Below are positions 18,105-27,652 of a DNA stretch of 64,000 nt, one piece after another. The DNA comes from Brucella pseudogrignonensis (GTDB taxonomy: Bacteria > Pseudomonadota > Alphaproteobacteria > Rhizobiales > Rhizobiaceae). Both the position numbers and the translations under genes were made by a program. The stretch lies in NCBI RefSeq assembly GCF_002252525.1, contig NZ_NNRM01000044.1, forward strand, positions 124,001-188,000, given 5' to 3'. A model generated the notes under the pieces. It was not told the DNA's origin, ran no database searches, and saw nothing but the letters and a program-made list of their open reading frames with translations. Position 1 is the first letter of the stretch, and the number at the start of each line of letters is the position of its first letter.

Positions 18105-18449
18105 TTTGCAGCTCCATAAAGACCGAGAGTGATTATAAGCATTGTTGCTAACCTGCCCTGTGGGGCAAAGTTAAGGCGATAGCGTCCGCTCACGCTGAAA
18201 GGCTCGGGATAAACAAAGATGATCGTCTGTCTTCCACAACCGAACACAGGCGTGTCCTGCGAACGATACGCATTCAGCAGAACAGTTTACCACACCCCTC
18301 TAACGCCGCGTTGGAAACGCTTCCGCTGTCTGGATAGGAGTTCATTCCAAACAAGCCCGCGCTAACCATAGCACGGCAGAACGGTTCTTGGATGCACCCA
18401 TGGTCCGCACCGAGAGGCCAGCTTCCTTTCTCACAAAACCCTGTCATCG

Positions 18450-18944
18450 TCACGGCTGGTTCAACTGCGAGGCGAGCAGTTTTTCGAGCAAAGTTGAGAG
18501 TGCCGCCTGCTCGTCGTCGCTCAGGCCCTGAACAATCGCGGCCAGATTATCGACATGGCTGAGTATAGCGCTTTCGATGACCCTCCTTCCGGACGCAGTC
18601 AGCGCGACAATTGAGCCGCGCTTATCATTTGGGTTAGGACGACGCTCAATGAAGCCACTTTTCTCCAGGCGATCCAATCTGTTCGTCATGCTTCCTGACG
18701 AAATCATCGCCACTTCGTAAAGATCGGTCGGCGTTAGGGCATAGGGTGCACCACTGCGTCTTAGCGTGGCAAGAACATCGAACTCTCCGGGCTGCAGCCC
18801 GAATTTTTCCAAGAGCGGATTCACCCTGTCTCGCGTTATCACCAACGCTGTCTCTCCCAGACGCCCGAGCAGAACCATTGGTCCTGTTTTGAGATCGGGC
18901 AATTCATTTGCCCATTGAGTAGCCGCAAATTTTGCGCGATCCAT
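18450..18944 (-). CDS. MarR-family transcriptional regulator
   Basis: A 164-residue winged-helix repressor. The DNA-binding core is at about 60-115: LTPTDLYEVAMISSGSMTNRLDRLEKSGFIERRPNPNDKRGSI, with the typical D-R wing. Divergent from the MFS transporter gene at 19050; the 105-base gap holds two copies of one palindrome (18953-18970 and 18992-19011). Likely represses both itself and the exporter until a small ligand binds. Confidence 0.92.
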   Translation of the reverse strand: MDRAKFAATQWANELPDLKTGPMVLLGRLGETALVITRDRVNPLLEKFGLQPGEFDVLATLRRSGAPYALTPTDLYEVAMISSGSMTNRLDRLEKSGFIERRPNPNDKRGSIVALTASGRRVIESAILSHVDNLAAIVQGLSDDEQAALSTLLEKLLASQLNQP

Positions 18945-18952
18945 CGCCCACC

Positions 18953-18970
18953 TATCTTGACGTAGAGATA
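18953..18970. promoter_or_regulatory. MarR operator, imperfect copy
   Basis: TATCTTGACGTAGAGATA: the 18-base core of the palindrome at 18992-19011 with two mismatches. It starts 9 bases upstream of the marR start codon, well placed for autorepression. Confidence 0.6.
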
Positions 18971-18991
18971 CTTTATACCTAAACGAACTGA

Positions 18992-19011
18992 ATATCTCTA
19001 CGTAGAGATAT
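18992..19011. promoter_or_regulatory. MarR operator, perfect 20-bp palindrome
   Basis: ATATCTCTACGTAGAGATAT is fully self-complementary. It lies 38 bases before the MFS start at 19050 and probably overlaps that promoter. Confidence 0.75.
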
Positions 19012-19049
19012 ATTCTCTAATCCCTATTTGCAAGGAGATGCATAAGGGC

Positions 19050-20213
19050 ATGTCGCATTCCGTTCGCCCATTTTTATTCTCGCTCAGTATCGTTCTGGCC
19101 GGCCTGAACCTCCGGCCTATACTAGCATCTGTCAGCCCTTTGATGGATGTCATTCAGGAAAATACCGGACTCAATGACAGTTTAGCGAGCCTTTTGACGA
19201 CAGTGCCTGTGGTGCTGATGGGTGTATGTCTTTTAGGCGCAACAAGGCTCAGAAGAGTTTTGACTGACCGTAATGATATCCTTGTGGGGCTTATTCTCAT
19301 ATTTCTTGCCAGTATTGCGCGCGCGTTCGCCCCGGGTTCCGCGCAACTCCTCATCACGGCAATTGCCGGTGGGATCGGAATCGCAATCGTGCAGGCACTC
19401 ATGCCCATTGTCATCAGAACACAGCGCCGACAACGCTCCGCAAGCCTGATGGGCATCTATTCAACCGCTATTATGGGTGGAGCACTTGTGGCCAGCAGTG
19501 CGGCACCATGGATCTCGGATCTTTGCTCCTGGCAAATCGCGCTGAGTGTATGGGCCATACCCGCAATCATTGCGATTATATTGTGGGTGAGACTTGGCGA
19601 AGGAGTGGGATCAGTATCTTCCAGGCCACCAGGAAACCCGTACAAGAGTCTCCGCGCCTGGGCGCTCCTGGTCTTCTTTGGACTGGCCACCGGCGCCTAC
19701 ACGCTGGTTCTCGCATGGCTTCCACCATTTTACACGCAGTTGGGGTGGTCGGCCAAAGCAGCAGGGGCGATCCTAGGATTGCTGACCGCAGCGGAAGTGG
19801 TAGCAGGAATTGCAGTATCTTTGCTCGTCAGCAAAATCAAAGATCGGCGCTGGATGCTGTTGACGGCACTAGCCTCGCTGCTGGCCGGACTAATCTGTTT
19901 GTGTCTTGCGCCGGTCGCTCTTGCATGGCCCGCCGCTATACTCACTGGCTTTGGCATAGGCGCATTGTTTCCGCTTTCTCTCATCACTGCTCTCGACCAT
20001 GGCACCAAGGATGAGATAGCCGGCGCGATCGTTAATTTTGTGCAGGGCGGTGGCTACGTCCTTGCGGCATCACTTCCTTTCGCTGCGGGTATTATCAGGC
20101 AGAGCCTCGCCGACCTCACGCCTGCCTGGTGGCTGATGGCTGCTTTGTGTCTGGTTCTGACGGTGCTCGCCAGCCGCTTTCGGCCCACTGACCGTATCAA
20201 CTTGGATAGATAG
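19050..20213 (+). CDS. MFS transporter (CynX/NimT-like)
   Basis: A 387-residue transporter with about 12 membrane helices. I prefer the ATG at 19050, because the AAGGAG at 19032-19037 touches the alternative ATG at 19038. The N terminus FSLSIVLAGLNLRPILASVSPLMDVIQENTG is characteristic of the CynX/NimT (cyanate, 2-nitroimidazole) branch. Divergent MarR control suggests efflux of a small toxic molecule; the substrate is unknown. The 284-base gap 20214-20497 shows no gene. Confidence 0.9.
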   Translation: MSHSVRPFLFSLSIVLAGLNLRPILASVSPLMDVIQENTGLNDSLASLLTTVPVVLMGVCLLGATRLRRVLTDRNDILVGLILIFLASIARAFAPGSAQLLITAIAGGIGIAIVQALMPIVIRTQRRQRSASLMGIYSTAIMGGALVASSAAPWISDLCSWQIALSVWAIPAIIAIILWVRLGEGVGSVSSRPPGNPYKSLRAWALLVFFGLATGAYTLVLAWLPPFYTQLGWSAKAAGAILGLLTAAEVVAGIAVSLLVSKIKDRRWMLLTALASLLAGLICLCLAPVALAWPAAILTGFGIGALFPLSLITALDHGTKDEIAGAIVNFVQGGGYVLAASLPFAAGIIRQSLADLTPAWWLMAALCLVLTVLASRFRPTDRINLDR

Positions 20214-20497
20214 AACAGCGGTAACGTACTCCGAAACGACACAGTTTCACTTAAGAAAAACTTTGAAGGAGCAGCACCATCACTGCCAGTGGTCATCATG
20301 TGCGCTCTATGACACCCTCGCGGACCCATTCTGGTTGCGATCACCGATATGACTTTCATATTGATCTGGTGCGTACAATCGCACCAGGGCCTTCGGCGTT
20401 TTGATGAAGCTTCTCCGTGATCTCAGCGCGCTCCGATCCTGCCTCCCGAGGCCTTGGGAGGCGAAGAACATAGCACACATCGCAGGGAGTGACCGCA

Positions 20498-21502
20498 TCA
20501 AACTTTGATGACTGGATTAGGAACAGCAGCACCTGCAAAATATGCTTTCAGGTTCGCAAGTACCATATCCTCCTGAGCCTCACGCGCTTCAACCGTTGCG
20601 TAGGCAATATGCGGAGAAAGGATCAGGTTGGGGGCATTCAATAGGCGTTCGGAGACATGAGGCTCGTTCTCAAAGACATCAAGAGCAGCCCCCGCAATGG
20701 CTTCTTGTTCAAGCGCTTTTGCAAGGGCGGCTGAATCTATCAAAGAACCGCGCGCTATATTAACAATATAGCCACTTGTTCCCAATCGTGAGATTATATC
20801 ACTCCCAATGATGTGGCGATTGTTGCAATCTGCCCGAGCAGCAACGAGCAGGATATCTGCCCAGTCAGCCAATTGCTCAAGACTTGGCAAATATCGGTAG
20901 GGCTGTTCCTTTTTGCGTGCACGACTGAAGTAGCCTATATCCATCTCAAAGATGGCAGCACGCTGTGCCACTTTGCAACCAATCGCGCCCAGTCCAAATA
21001 TTCCAAGCTTTGCCCCTTTGACACCGGCAACCGCGGGCATGCTGACGAGCGCATTGCTGACCCATTTTCCGTCCCGAACGAAGCGATCTGCTGCAAGAAT
21101 CTGACGTGTCGAAGCCAAAATTTGCGCCATAGCGAAATCCGCAACGCTTGAAGCATTGGCACCGGGACTGTGGGTAAAAACCAGATCCCGTGCTGATGCA
21201 GCTGCCAAATCAATACCCTCGAAACCGGTGCCGAAGAAGGCAACCATTCCGAGATCAGGTGAAGCATCGATAATCTGCTGATTTTGTTTTATTCCGCCTT
21301 TTGTGACCAGGGCTTCAACACCGTCAAACCTGATTGCAGCCACCTCCATCTGTTGAACCGCAGCGGGCGACGATATTCTGTAGTTTTCTGAGAGGATATC
21401 CTTGAATCGGTCTGAAAAATCGCAAGCAAGAAGGAGGGTCGGTTTAACCAATTTTGCAACCTTTGCGGAGTTTGGGGTCTTGTCACAACCAGCGTCAGGC
21501 AT
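20498..21502 (-). CDS. D-2-hydroxyacid dehydrogenase, NAD-dependent
   Basis: A 334-residue enzyme of the D-isomer-specific 2-hydroxyacid dehydrogenase family, which reduces 2-oxoacids such as glyoxylate or hydroxypyruvate. The nucleotide-binding loop is GLGAIGCKVAQRA, and the three catalytic positions are visible: Arg in NIARGSLID, Glu in DVFENEP and His in SPHIAYAT. Divergent from a LysR gene at 21596 with a CTAAT-type site in the 93-base gap, so probably its target. Confidence 0.9.
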   Translation of the reverse strand: MPDAGCDKTPNSAKVAKLVKPTLLLACDFSDRFKDILSENYRISSPAAVQQMEVAAIRFDGVEALVTKGGIKQNQQIIDASPDLGMVAFFGTGFEGIDLAAASARDLVFTHSPGANASSVADFAMAQILASTRQILAADRFVRDGKWVSNALVSMPAVAGVKGAKLGIFGLGAIGCKVAQRAAIFEMDIGYFSRARKKEQPYRYLPSLEQLADWADILLVAARADCNNRHIIGSDIISRLGTSGYIVNIARGSLIDSAALAKALEQEAIAGAALDVFENEPHVSERLLNAPNLILSPHIAYATVEAREAQEDMVLANLKAYFAGAAVPNPVIKV

Positions 21503-21575
21503 CAGTGATTTCTTGAAGTTGTATTAATACCTCGAATGCGGGTTACCAGTCGAACGGGGTTTTGTTATCCTACCG

Positions 21576-21590
21576 ATTAGTGCTACTAAT
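21576..21590. promoter_or_regulatory. Candidate LysR (GcvA-type) box
   Basis: ATTAG-TGCTA-CTAAT, a perfect 5-bp inverted repeat with T-N11-A spacing. GcvA-type regulators recognise CTAAT. It lies just before the lysR start (21596) in the divergent gap; a palindrome GTATTAATAC at 21521-21530 lies nearer the dehydrogenase. Confidence 0.5.
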
Positions 21591-21595
21591 GGGCG

Positions 21596-22480
21596 ATGAA
21601 CCCACGACATATTCCGCCCTTGCCATCTCTACGCGCTTTTGAAGCCTCTGCGCGCCTCGGCAGCTTTACAGCTGCCGCGCAGGAGTTGAACGTCACTCAG
21701 TCAGCGGTTAGCCAGGCAGTGCGCCAGCTCGAAGAGCACTTAGGACGTGAACTTTTCAAGCGCCACGCTGCGACAATCCAGTTAACGCCGGAAGCAAGGC
21801 AATTTGCCACTAACCTGGGCAGAATACTGGAGGAGCTTCTCGAAGCCACCAACGCCTTATCACTTGAAACGACACCGGTCACAGTCGCTTGCGCCCGCTC
21901 AATTCTTCATCATTGGTTCCTGCCTGGTCTGCGTGAATTTCGTATTTTACACCCCACCATCATGCTTCAGATTATAGGTACCGGTCGAGGAGAGGCTGGT
22001 TCATCGGTGGATTTCAGTCTTGTGAGCGCATCACCTGCAGCGCCTCCTCCCGACAGTGAACTCCTATGGATTGATCGCCTTGTCCTTGTTGCATCGCCTG
22101 AACTGGCCGAGCAGGTTAGAAACAACGGCAATAAATTGGAGGGAATACCAAAGATAGGCACGTTCGGTTCCGACTGGAGCAGATGGCAATCAGATGGGCT
22201 CTTTGCTGAAGCTTCAAATTCGGGTCTGATTCTGCGTCTTCGCGAAGCAACAGCTATAATCCATGCTGCGCTCGAAGGATTGGGAGTGGCACTAGTTAGC
22301 GAGTTTTTGGCGGCGGAAGAAATCAGGAGCGGCCGGCTTGTTTTACTTAGTGAAAGGCGACTGCCACGTGATCATGCTATTTGGTTACAAAGCCGAATAA
22401 AAACCCCCAGCGATAATGCATTCAGGCTGATTGAATGGTTGAAGGCTAGAGTAAACACCTCGCAGCACAATGATGCGTGA
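21596..22480 (+). CDS. LysR-family regulator, GcvA-like
   Basis: A 294-residue regulator. Its N terminus LPSLRAFEASARLGSFTAAAQELNVTQSAVSQAVRQLEEHLG is the GcvA/AmpR-type LysR helix-turn-helix, followed by a ligand-binding domain. It is neither next to ampC nor divergent from it, so the dehydrogenase at 20498-21502 is the more likely target. Confidence 0.9.
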   Translation: MNPRHIPPLPSLRAFEASARLGSFTAAAQELNVTQSAVSQAVRQLEEHLGRELFKRHAATIQLTPEARQFATNLGRILEELLEATNALSLETTPVTVACARSILHHWFLPGLREFRILHPTIMLQIIGTGRGEAGSSVDFSLVSASPAAPPPDSELLWIDRLVLVASPELAEQVRNNGNKLEGIPKIGTFGSDWSRWQSDGLFAEASNSGLILRLREATAIIHAALEGLGVALVSEFLAAEEIRSGRLVLLSERRLPRDHAIWLQSRIKTPSDNAFRLIEWLKARVNTSQHNDA

Positions 22481-22653
22481 CAATCCGACTTTACAAGTCG
22501 AGCAGGCAGAATTGGCGATTATGATCGTGAAATCATATTGGATATGCATGGTCGGCGTTAGTTTCAGCACGTTCCATTCATGAGCAATGATGGCCAAACA
22601 CGAAGGAATCGAGCATTCTTATCATCGAGAACGTTAACCTGGAGCCAGCGACG

Positions 22654-23046
22654 ATGAACGACCGAGAAAAAAAGGACTCTTTTGATGGCCCCCAGTTGCA
22701 GGGAATGCATTATGAGAGAGCTGACATGACGGGTACGCATTTCGATGGCGTCAACCTTGCGGGTGCTCAATTTCATGCGGTACTCACAAAAGCCAAATTC
22801 ACCGACACCAATTTGGGCGAAACAATTTTTGACGACATCAACCTTGCCGGCTCACGCTTTAATAACGTGAACTTATCAGCAGCCACGCTCACAAACGCCA
22901 ATCTATCAGGACTGTCTATAACAGGTGTTACATTGGCAAACTCGAGCATTGAGGATGCTGATTTAACCGGAATGAAGATTAATGGGGTGCTCGTGACGGA
23001 CCTGTTCTTAGCCTACGAGAAGCTTAAATTCCAAGGTGACCAATAA
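22654..23046 (+). CDS. Pentapeptide-repeat protein
   Basis: A 130-residue protein made almost entirely of A(D/N)LxX-type five-residue repeats from about residue 17 to 112 (YERADMTGTHFDGVNLAGAQ and similar), predicting one right-handed quadrilateral beta helix of roughly 19 repeats. No signal peptide. Some such proteins mimic DNA and bind gyrase (Qnr, MfpA), but those are longer; the function here cannot be told. The following gap 23047-23503 has no supportable gene. Confidence 0.85.
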   Translation: MNDREKKDSFDGPQLQGMHYERADMTGTHFDGVNLAGAQFHAVLTKAKFTDTNLGETIFDDINLAGSRFNNVNLSAATLTNANLSGLSITGVTLANSSIEDADLTGMKINGVLVTDLFLAYEKLKFQGDQ

Positions 23047-23503
23047 TCCGTACACGGTTACAACGGTGTCAGATTTCGAAGCCTCTTCAAGGGCGAAATC
23101 GTGATCGTATCGCGGTCGATCACGCTCAAGTTGCGGCGCAGATGCTTTCTAGCCGAACAGAATAGTCCCGGGTCGACGACCTGATATCGGCGTCTACATC
23201 GAAACCAAAGCCCCACCAGCTTTGAATTCGACGCCGACCTCACGAGGTTTGCGATGCGTGAAAGTTTAAAGCCAGGCGACAATACGGCGAGTGCGGACTC
23301 CGCAACGTCCACCAAGCAGAGCGAAAAGTTCCCACTTAAATCCAGGTTTACCGACCTCATAATGGGGCCGTCACTTTATCTTCAAGAGAGAAAAGCGGTG
23401 CAAGGCAATGTGACGCGATCATTGCTTGTGCGACACGAACAGGGTCTGCACTTGCTTTCCGGCCATGATTGAGGCTTCAGACAGTTGAATTAAGGAGATG
23501 AGC

Positions 23504-23806
23504 ATGTATTTCAAATCCATTGTTACCGCCCTTGTTGGCTTGTGCGCATTGTCATCCGCTGCTGACGCTGCCATCGCTCCGAATTACCAAAGAGCAAAAG
23601 AGATGACTGCCGTCATCGAAGCGGTTGCCAAACTGGTTCCTGCTCATCCAATCACAAAAGTGATTTATCAGAAGCGCCATCAGTATCGGGTCATTGCCGG
23701 ACCATGCTCTATTCGGGCCATGATCGTGACTGAGCCTCAGAGGAATCCGACGCTTGGTGCGCAGCAATTTGATGTGACCTTGTTCCCGCAACGCTGCGGG
23801 AAGTAG
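23504..23806 (+). CDS. Small exported protein of unknown function
   Basis: A 100-residue protein with a signal peptide (MYFKSIVTALVGLCALSSAADA-A). I choose the ATG at 23504, six bases after AAGGAG; an ATG at 23498 touches that site. The mature part has two cysteines (GPCSIR and QRCGK) that could form one disulfide. Not recognised. Confidence 0.6.
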   Translation: MYFKSIVTALVGLCALSSAADAAIAPNYQRAKEMTAVIEAVAKLVPAHPITKVIYQKRHQYRVIAGPCSIRAMIVTEPQRNPTLGAQQFDVTLFPQRCGK

Positions 23807-24302
23807 ATCAAAAACATAGAGGCGAGTTCTCATATCGTATCGCCGATGGAACCTCGTATTTCCTCAAAGCCATGCGTCCCCCCTGTGAGCGCAGGGAAAA
23901 CTTCCATCCGAGCTAACAAACTTGCCTGTTGCTTGTCACAATTGTTCCGTTACGCCTTTGATTGGGAATGAGGCACCGGATTGTTCGTTGTGAATTACGA
24001 CCACGCTCGCTACACGTTCGATGATCTGCGCGATGACACACTGTTGTGCCATTTGATAGTGAACGGCTTGCCCGTTCGATATGGCCCTGAACACAACTTC
24101 ATGACATTAAGCGCTACCAAAGGGTTGCTTCTGCAGGTTGCAATGCGTCCTTATAAGCCTGTCCGTATGACAGATCTTCGCTCGCTGGATGTCAATCTGT
24201 ACTCGATTGCGAGATGGGCTCGAACAACTTGCATTTGATCTGAGATCGAGACCATCGTAGACAGCAAAAGATTTCACTGTTCACCGGATTCTACTCGTAT
24301 TT

Positions 24303-24866
24303 ATGAAGAGAATTGTTCTGAATTTATCCATCGCATTGCTCCCGCTTTTCGGTGCAGCCCTGTTGCTGACCGGGTTTGAAACAAGGCATCGTGAACATCG
24401 CACCGATTACAGTTTTTTTATTAAACAGCGGCCATCACCACAAATATTCTTTGAAAACCCGATGGTCTGTGGAGAATGCGACGTTGAAATATACGAGAGT
24501 TTATCCCTGTCTCGTATTGAAGAAATTCAGACTTTTTGCCACCAACGCTTTGGCCTCAACAATCTGCGGACCTGTCATGCCATATCCGCTGAGAAACAAC
24601 GACAGGCACGCTCATATCGGCAGGATCTTGATGCAATCGCTCAGGTCGCTGCGCGCTTTATCAACAACAGCAACATCGAAAACGGTACGAATTTCCTGTT
24701 TCCGTCCCTTGATGACAAAACCGTTGTGACGGAATGTACGCTACCACTGAGTGCAAAGTGGCGCGAAGATACGAAGAGGAATAAACGCATCATTGTTAGT
24801 TGCGAAGAGACAAATAGGCCTGCACCGGAAAACCGCTGGGACGTCACAATTTCCGTTACTGATTGA
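24303..24866 (+). CDS. Hypothetical membrane-anchored or exported protein
   Basis: A 187-residue protein with an N-terminal hydrophobic segment (LNLSIALLPLFGAALLLTGF) that is a signal anchor or uncleaved signal. The rest is soluble with several cysteines, including CGEC near residue 56. No family recognised. Upstream (23807-24302) and downstream (24867-25294) I see no convincing gene; a short open stretch at 23981-24238 is undecided. Confidence 0.5.
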   Translation: MKRIVLNLSIALLPLFGAALLLTGFETRHREHRTDYSFFIKQRPSPQIFFENPMVCGECDVEIYESLSLSRIEEIQTFCHQRFGLNNLRTCHAISAEKQRQARSYRQDLDAIAQVAARFINNSNIENGTNFLFPSLDDKTVVTECTLPLSAKWREDTKRNKRIIVSCEETNRPAPENRWDVTISVTD

Positions 24867-25294
24867 ACGCTGACCGAAGCAGTACCTTAGACGGGTAACA
24901 AAACCCGCAATGGCACAGCGGTGGTTGTCTATCGAGGCTTGCTTTTCACGTTTCATGCTCCCATTTGCTCTGATTTTTATCAGCGTTAGCCCGCCAGCAC
25001 GTCCGTCCGCTTAGACGTGACACCCTCCATGTCGTTGTGGGGCTGCATCATGTGTTGCTGATCGCAGCCGTTAATCAAAAATTGCGATTATGAAATAGCA
25101 GGTCTCCTGCGACAGGAACGCAGGAGGTGATGCTTATTCTCCAAGCCGCCAAATCACTCGAGACGCCCGATCAGCAATGAACGGCATGGAATTTTACTGA
25201 TTACAGGTGCCTTGCAAAGCACATGCCGGGTTGAACTGGATTGGTAATCGCTTTGAATTGATGGAACTCTTTTACCATAACACCAGAGCCGATT

Positions 25295-25981
25295 TTAAAT
25301 GTTGGTCGATATCCCAGCACGGACATTCCGGCAAGGCGAACCTGTTAGGACAAATCTACCGGCCACCTGCTGTAGCGCTGATACAGAACAGATTTTTATC
25401 GAGCTTGGATCACGCGAGACAATCAGTCCAAGTCTGCGCAGTCTTGTGAAACTCCTGCTCACGGTTTCAACGGTCATCCCTAAAAAGTCAGCTATATCCT
25501 GCCGTGGCATTGGTATGTGAACAATTTGTTGTAGAGGTTTTTGCTGGTAGAGAAGGAGGATAAAGCAAGATAACTTCTCAACTGATGACAACCGTCCCAG
25601 AATAACCTGTAAGGAGTTTGATCTTCTTAGTAAATTTCGGGTTTCTTTCTGCAAGGCCAGCCGCGCCCCTTCATTGCAGCTGATAAACTCTTGCAGTTTG
25701 GATTGAGATAGAGACGTCAATTTGCTTTGCACAACAGTCTCAACGCTTTTGGAATAGGAATCGTTATCAATCAGCCCGATCAAGTCGTTGGGGAACAAGA
25801 AATGCGTTATTTGTCGTCTGCCATCTGACAAGAACCGGAAAGCCCTCAGCATTCCAGAATTGACCATATAAACGCGGCGAATTTCATCACCTTCGCTCAC
25901 CACACTATAATTCTGGGAGAATGTTCTGACAGCGCCATCGCATTGGGCGAATGCTCTGCCCATGGCAATTTCATGAAACAC
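25295..25981 (-). CDS. Crp/Fnr-family regulator (FixK/FnrN-like)
   Basis: A 228-residue regulator: cyclic-nucleotide-like beta barrel at about 15-120, dimer helix, then a Crp-type helix-turn-helix near 165-195 (MPRQDIADFLGMTVETVSRSFTRL), a sequence close to FixK/FnrN. It lacks the N-terminal cysteine cluster of true Fnr (only C14 near the start), so it does not sense oxygen by an Fnr-type cluster. No obvious target is adjacent. Confidence 0.85.
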   Translation of the reverse strand: MFHEIAMGRAFAQCDGAVRTFSQNYSVVSEGDEIRRVYMVNSGMLRAFRFLSDGRRQITHFLFPNDLIGLIDNDSYSKSVETVVQSKLTSLSQSKLQEFISCNEGARLALQKETRNLLRRSNSLQVILGRLSSVEKLSCFILLLYQQKPLQQIVHIPMPRQDIADFLGMTVETVSRSFTRLRRLGLIVSRDPSSIKICSVSALQQVAGRFVLTGSPCRNVRAGISTNI

Positions 25982-26185
25982 GGTTCTGTCTCCCCTTTAT
26001 TCGCTGGGACCAACGCCCTGGTTCTGTGGCAGCGTCCATGAGACAGCTTTGAGAGGTTCACGTTCGAGGGTTCTCCATCTCGGCAACCCGTCGTCATTTA
26101 GATGTTACCCTGATTAACGAAGGCCGTCCTTGACCTAAAGCAAACTCTCTGAACCAACAAATCTGGTCACGCCTCCCTTCAAGCT

Positions 26186-27079
26186 TCAACGGGACAAGAT
26201 GAGTGCAAGTCCCGCCACAACAAATATAGCCCCAAGCCAAGCTCCTGTATTCGGCTTCTGACCGGTCCTCAGCCATAACATTGGAAGAATAATGACTGGC
26301 GTTGTTGCTGAAATCGTCGAAACTATACCCGTCTCTCCACCTGAAAGAGCGAACAGCATCAACGTCATACCCATGGCCAGCGCGAGAATGCCCGACAGCG
26401 CAGTCATGAATACCACTTGGATAGATAAACGATTACGTGGCCGCACAGCTGCAAAAGGAAATGCGGAGAGAGCACTAAGGCAGCAAGCCGCCGTGCCAAC
26501 GCGGAGCAGTGAAGCGAGGAATGGATCAATACCACTTTCCATTACCGGTCGTACAATGATGGATCCAACCGCTTGACCCGTCGCAGCCAGAAGACCCAAT
26601 GATATTCCCACCATCCAGGAACCATGGACCGTTTCGAGCGCATGAGTGATCACACGGCGACTATTGAAAAATATCGCAAAGCAGACCCCGACAATCGTTA
26701 GGGTGATACCAGCAACCAACCCAAGCGTCAGTTGCTCGCCCAGAATTCCCCATCCGAGAAACGCGGCGATCGGGGCATTCATGGCAAATAAAATCCCTGC
26801 GCGGCGAGGCCCCAATCTGTTGAGGGTAGCAAAGAGCATGGTATCGCCAAGGAATATGCCGATCACGCCAGAAAGGAAGAGAGGGATTGCAGTGGCAAAG
26901 GATAGTTGATGCCAGGTTCCGGTCGCCACCACATAGATTATCAGCACAAAACTAACGAATAGCTGGCGCATCTGATTGAATGTGAACGCACCGAGATGAT
27001 CGGCAGGTCCAGCGGAAATCAGACCGGTCAGAGCCCAGCATATAGCGGCTCCTAAGGCTGCCAGTTCATAAATAGGCAT
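26186..27079 (-). CDS. EamA/DMT-family transporter
   Basis: A 297-residue inner-membrane protein with ten predicted helices in two EamA repeats (about 5-140 and 155-290). Start chosen at 27079 because AGGGGG precedes it and MPIYELAALGAAICWALTGL is the usual DMT N terminus. The family exports amino acids, metabolites or drugs; the substrate is unknown. The 27080-27652 gap shows no supportable gene. Confidence 0.88.
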   Translation of the reverse strand: MPIYELAALGAAICWALTGLISAGPADHLGAFTFNQMRQLFVSFVLIIYVVATGTWHQLSFATAIPLFLSGVIGIFLGDTMLFATLNRLGPRRAGILFAMNAPIAAFLGWGILGEQLTLGLVAGITLTIVGVCFAIFFNSRRVITHALETVHGSWMVGISLGLLAATGQAVGSIIVRPVMESGIDPFLASLLRVGTAACCLSALSAFPFAAVRPRNRLSIQVVFMTALSGILALAMGMTLMLFALSGGETGIVSTISATTPVIILPMLWLRTGQKPNTGAWLGAIFVVAGLALILSR

Positions 27080-27652
27080 AGCGCCCCCTAGAAAACCTGA
27101 AGCTCTCAATTTTTGACGTGAAGTAACTGAGTTGCAGTTTCACTTATCGGACGCCGGCAGCAATGGCAATTGTTCGGCGAAGTCCGTGGCAAGGGCAAGA
27201 TGAAATTTTCAGGCCGTCCACTCCCCAGACATCAATACCGAGTATTTACGCCCAGGATAACGCCCGCACGGTGAGAGGGATGATACTGACCACCATGGAA
27301 AAGCGGTCGGCGGGTTCGCCGCGCGCACCTTCTTTCGACATAAATGCCTCTTCGACAGATTCCTATGCAGTCTTACGAGAACATCATCGAGCAAACAATG
27401 AACCGATTTTCGAAGAAGTCATTCCCCCGCGCCGGGAAGCGATTGTTCGCAATGGGGCGGAAAACTTGTTGAGAAGAAACTCTCCAGAACAGTAGTCTGC
27501 GAGACCGGATTGCAAGAGCGTCCCAGCCTAGCACTCGCGAACCCTTCGTGCCACGCCGGAGAATGAAGCCAAGGCAAACCGCGCGGCGAAAGCGGAGTAC
27601 GGGCCGGGCGCATCAGGCGGGCCAGGATGTGGGAACTTTAAATTGGAGTTTC

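Noticed and set aside
23981-24238. An 85-codon frame starting at TTG
   Set aside because: Somewhat protein-like, but no ribosome site or ATG and no family; left undecided rather than called.
27163-27495. A 110-codon open frame in the gap before the LysR gene
   Set aside because: No ribosome site, no recognisable pattern, mixed composition; not supportable as a gene.
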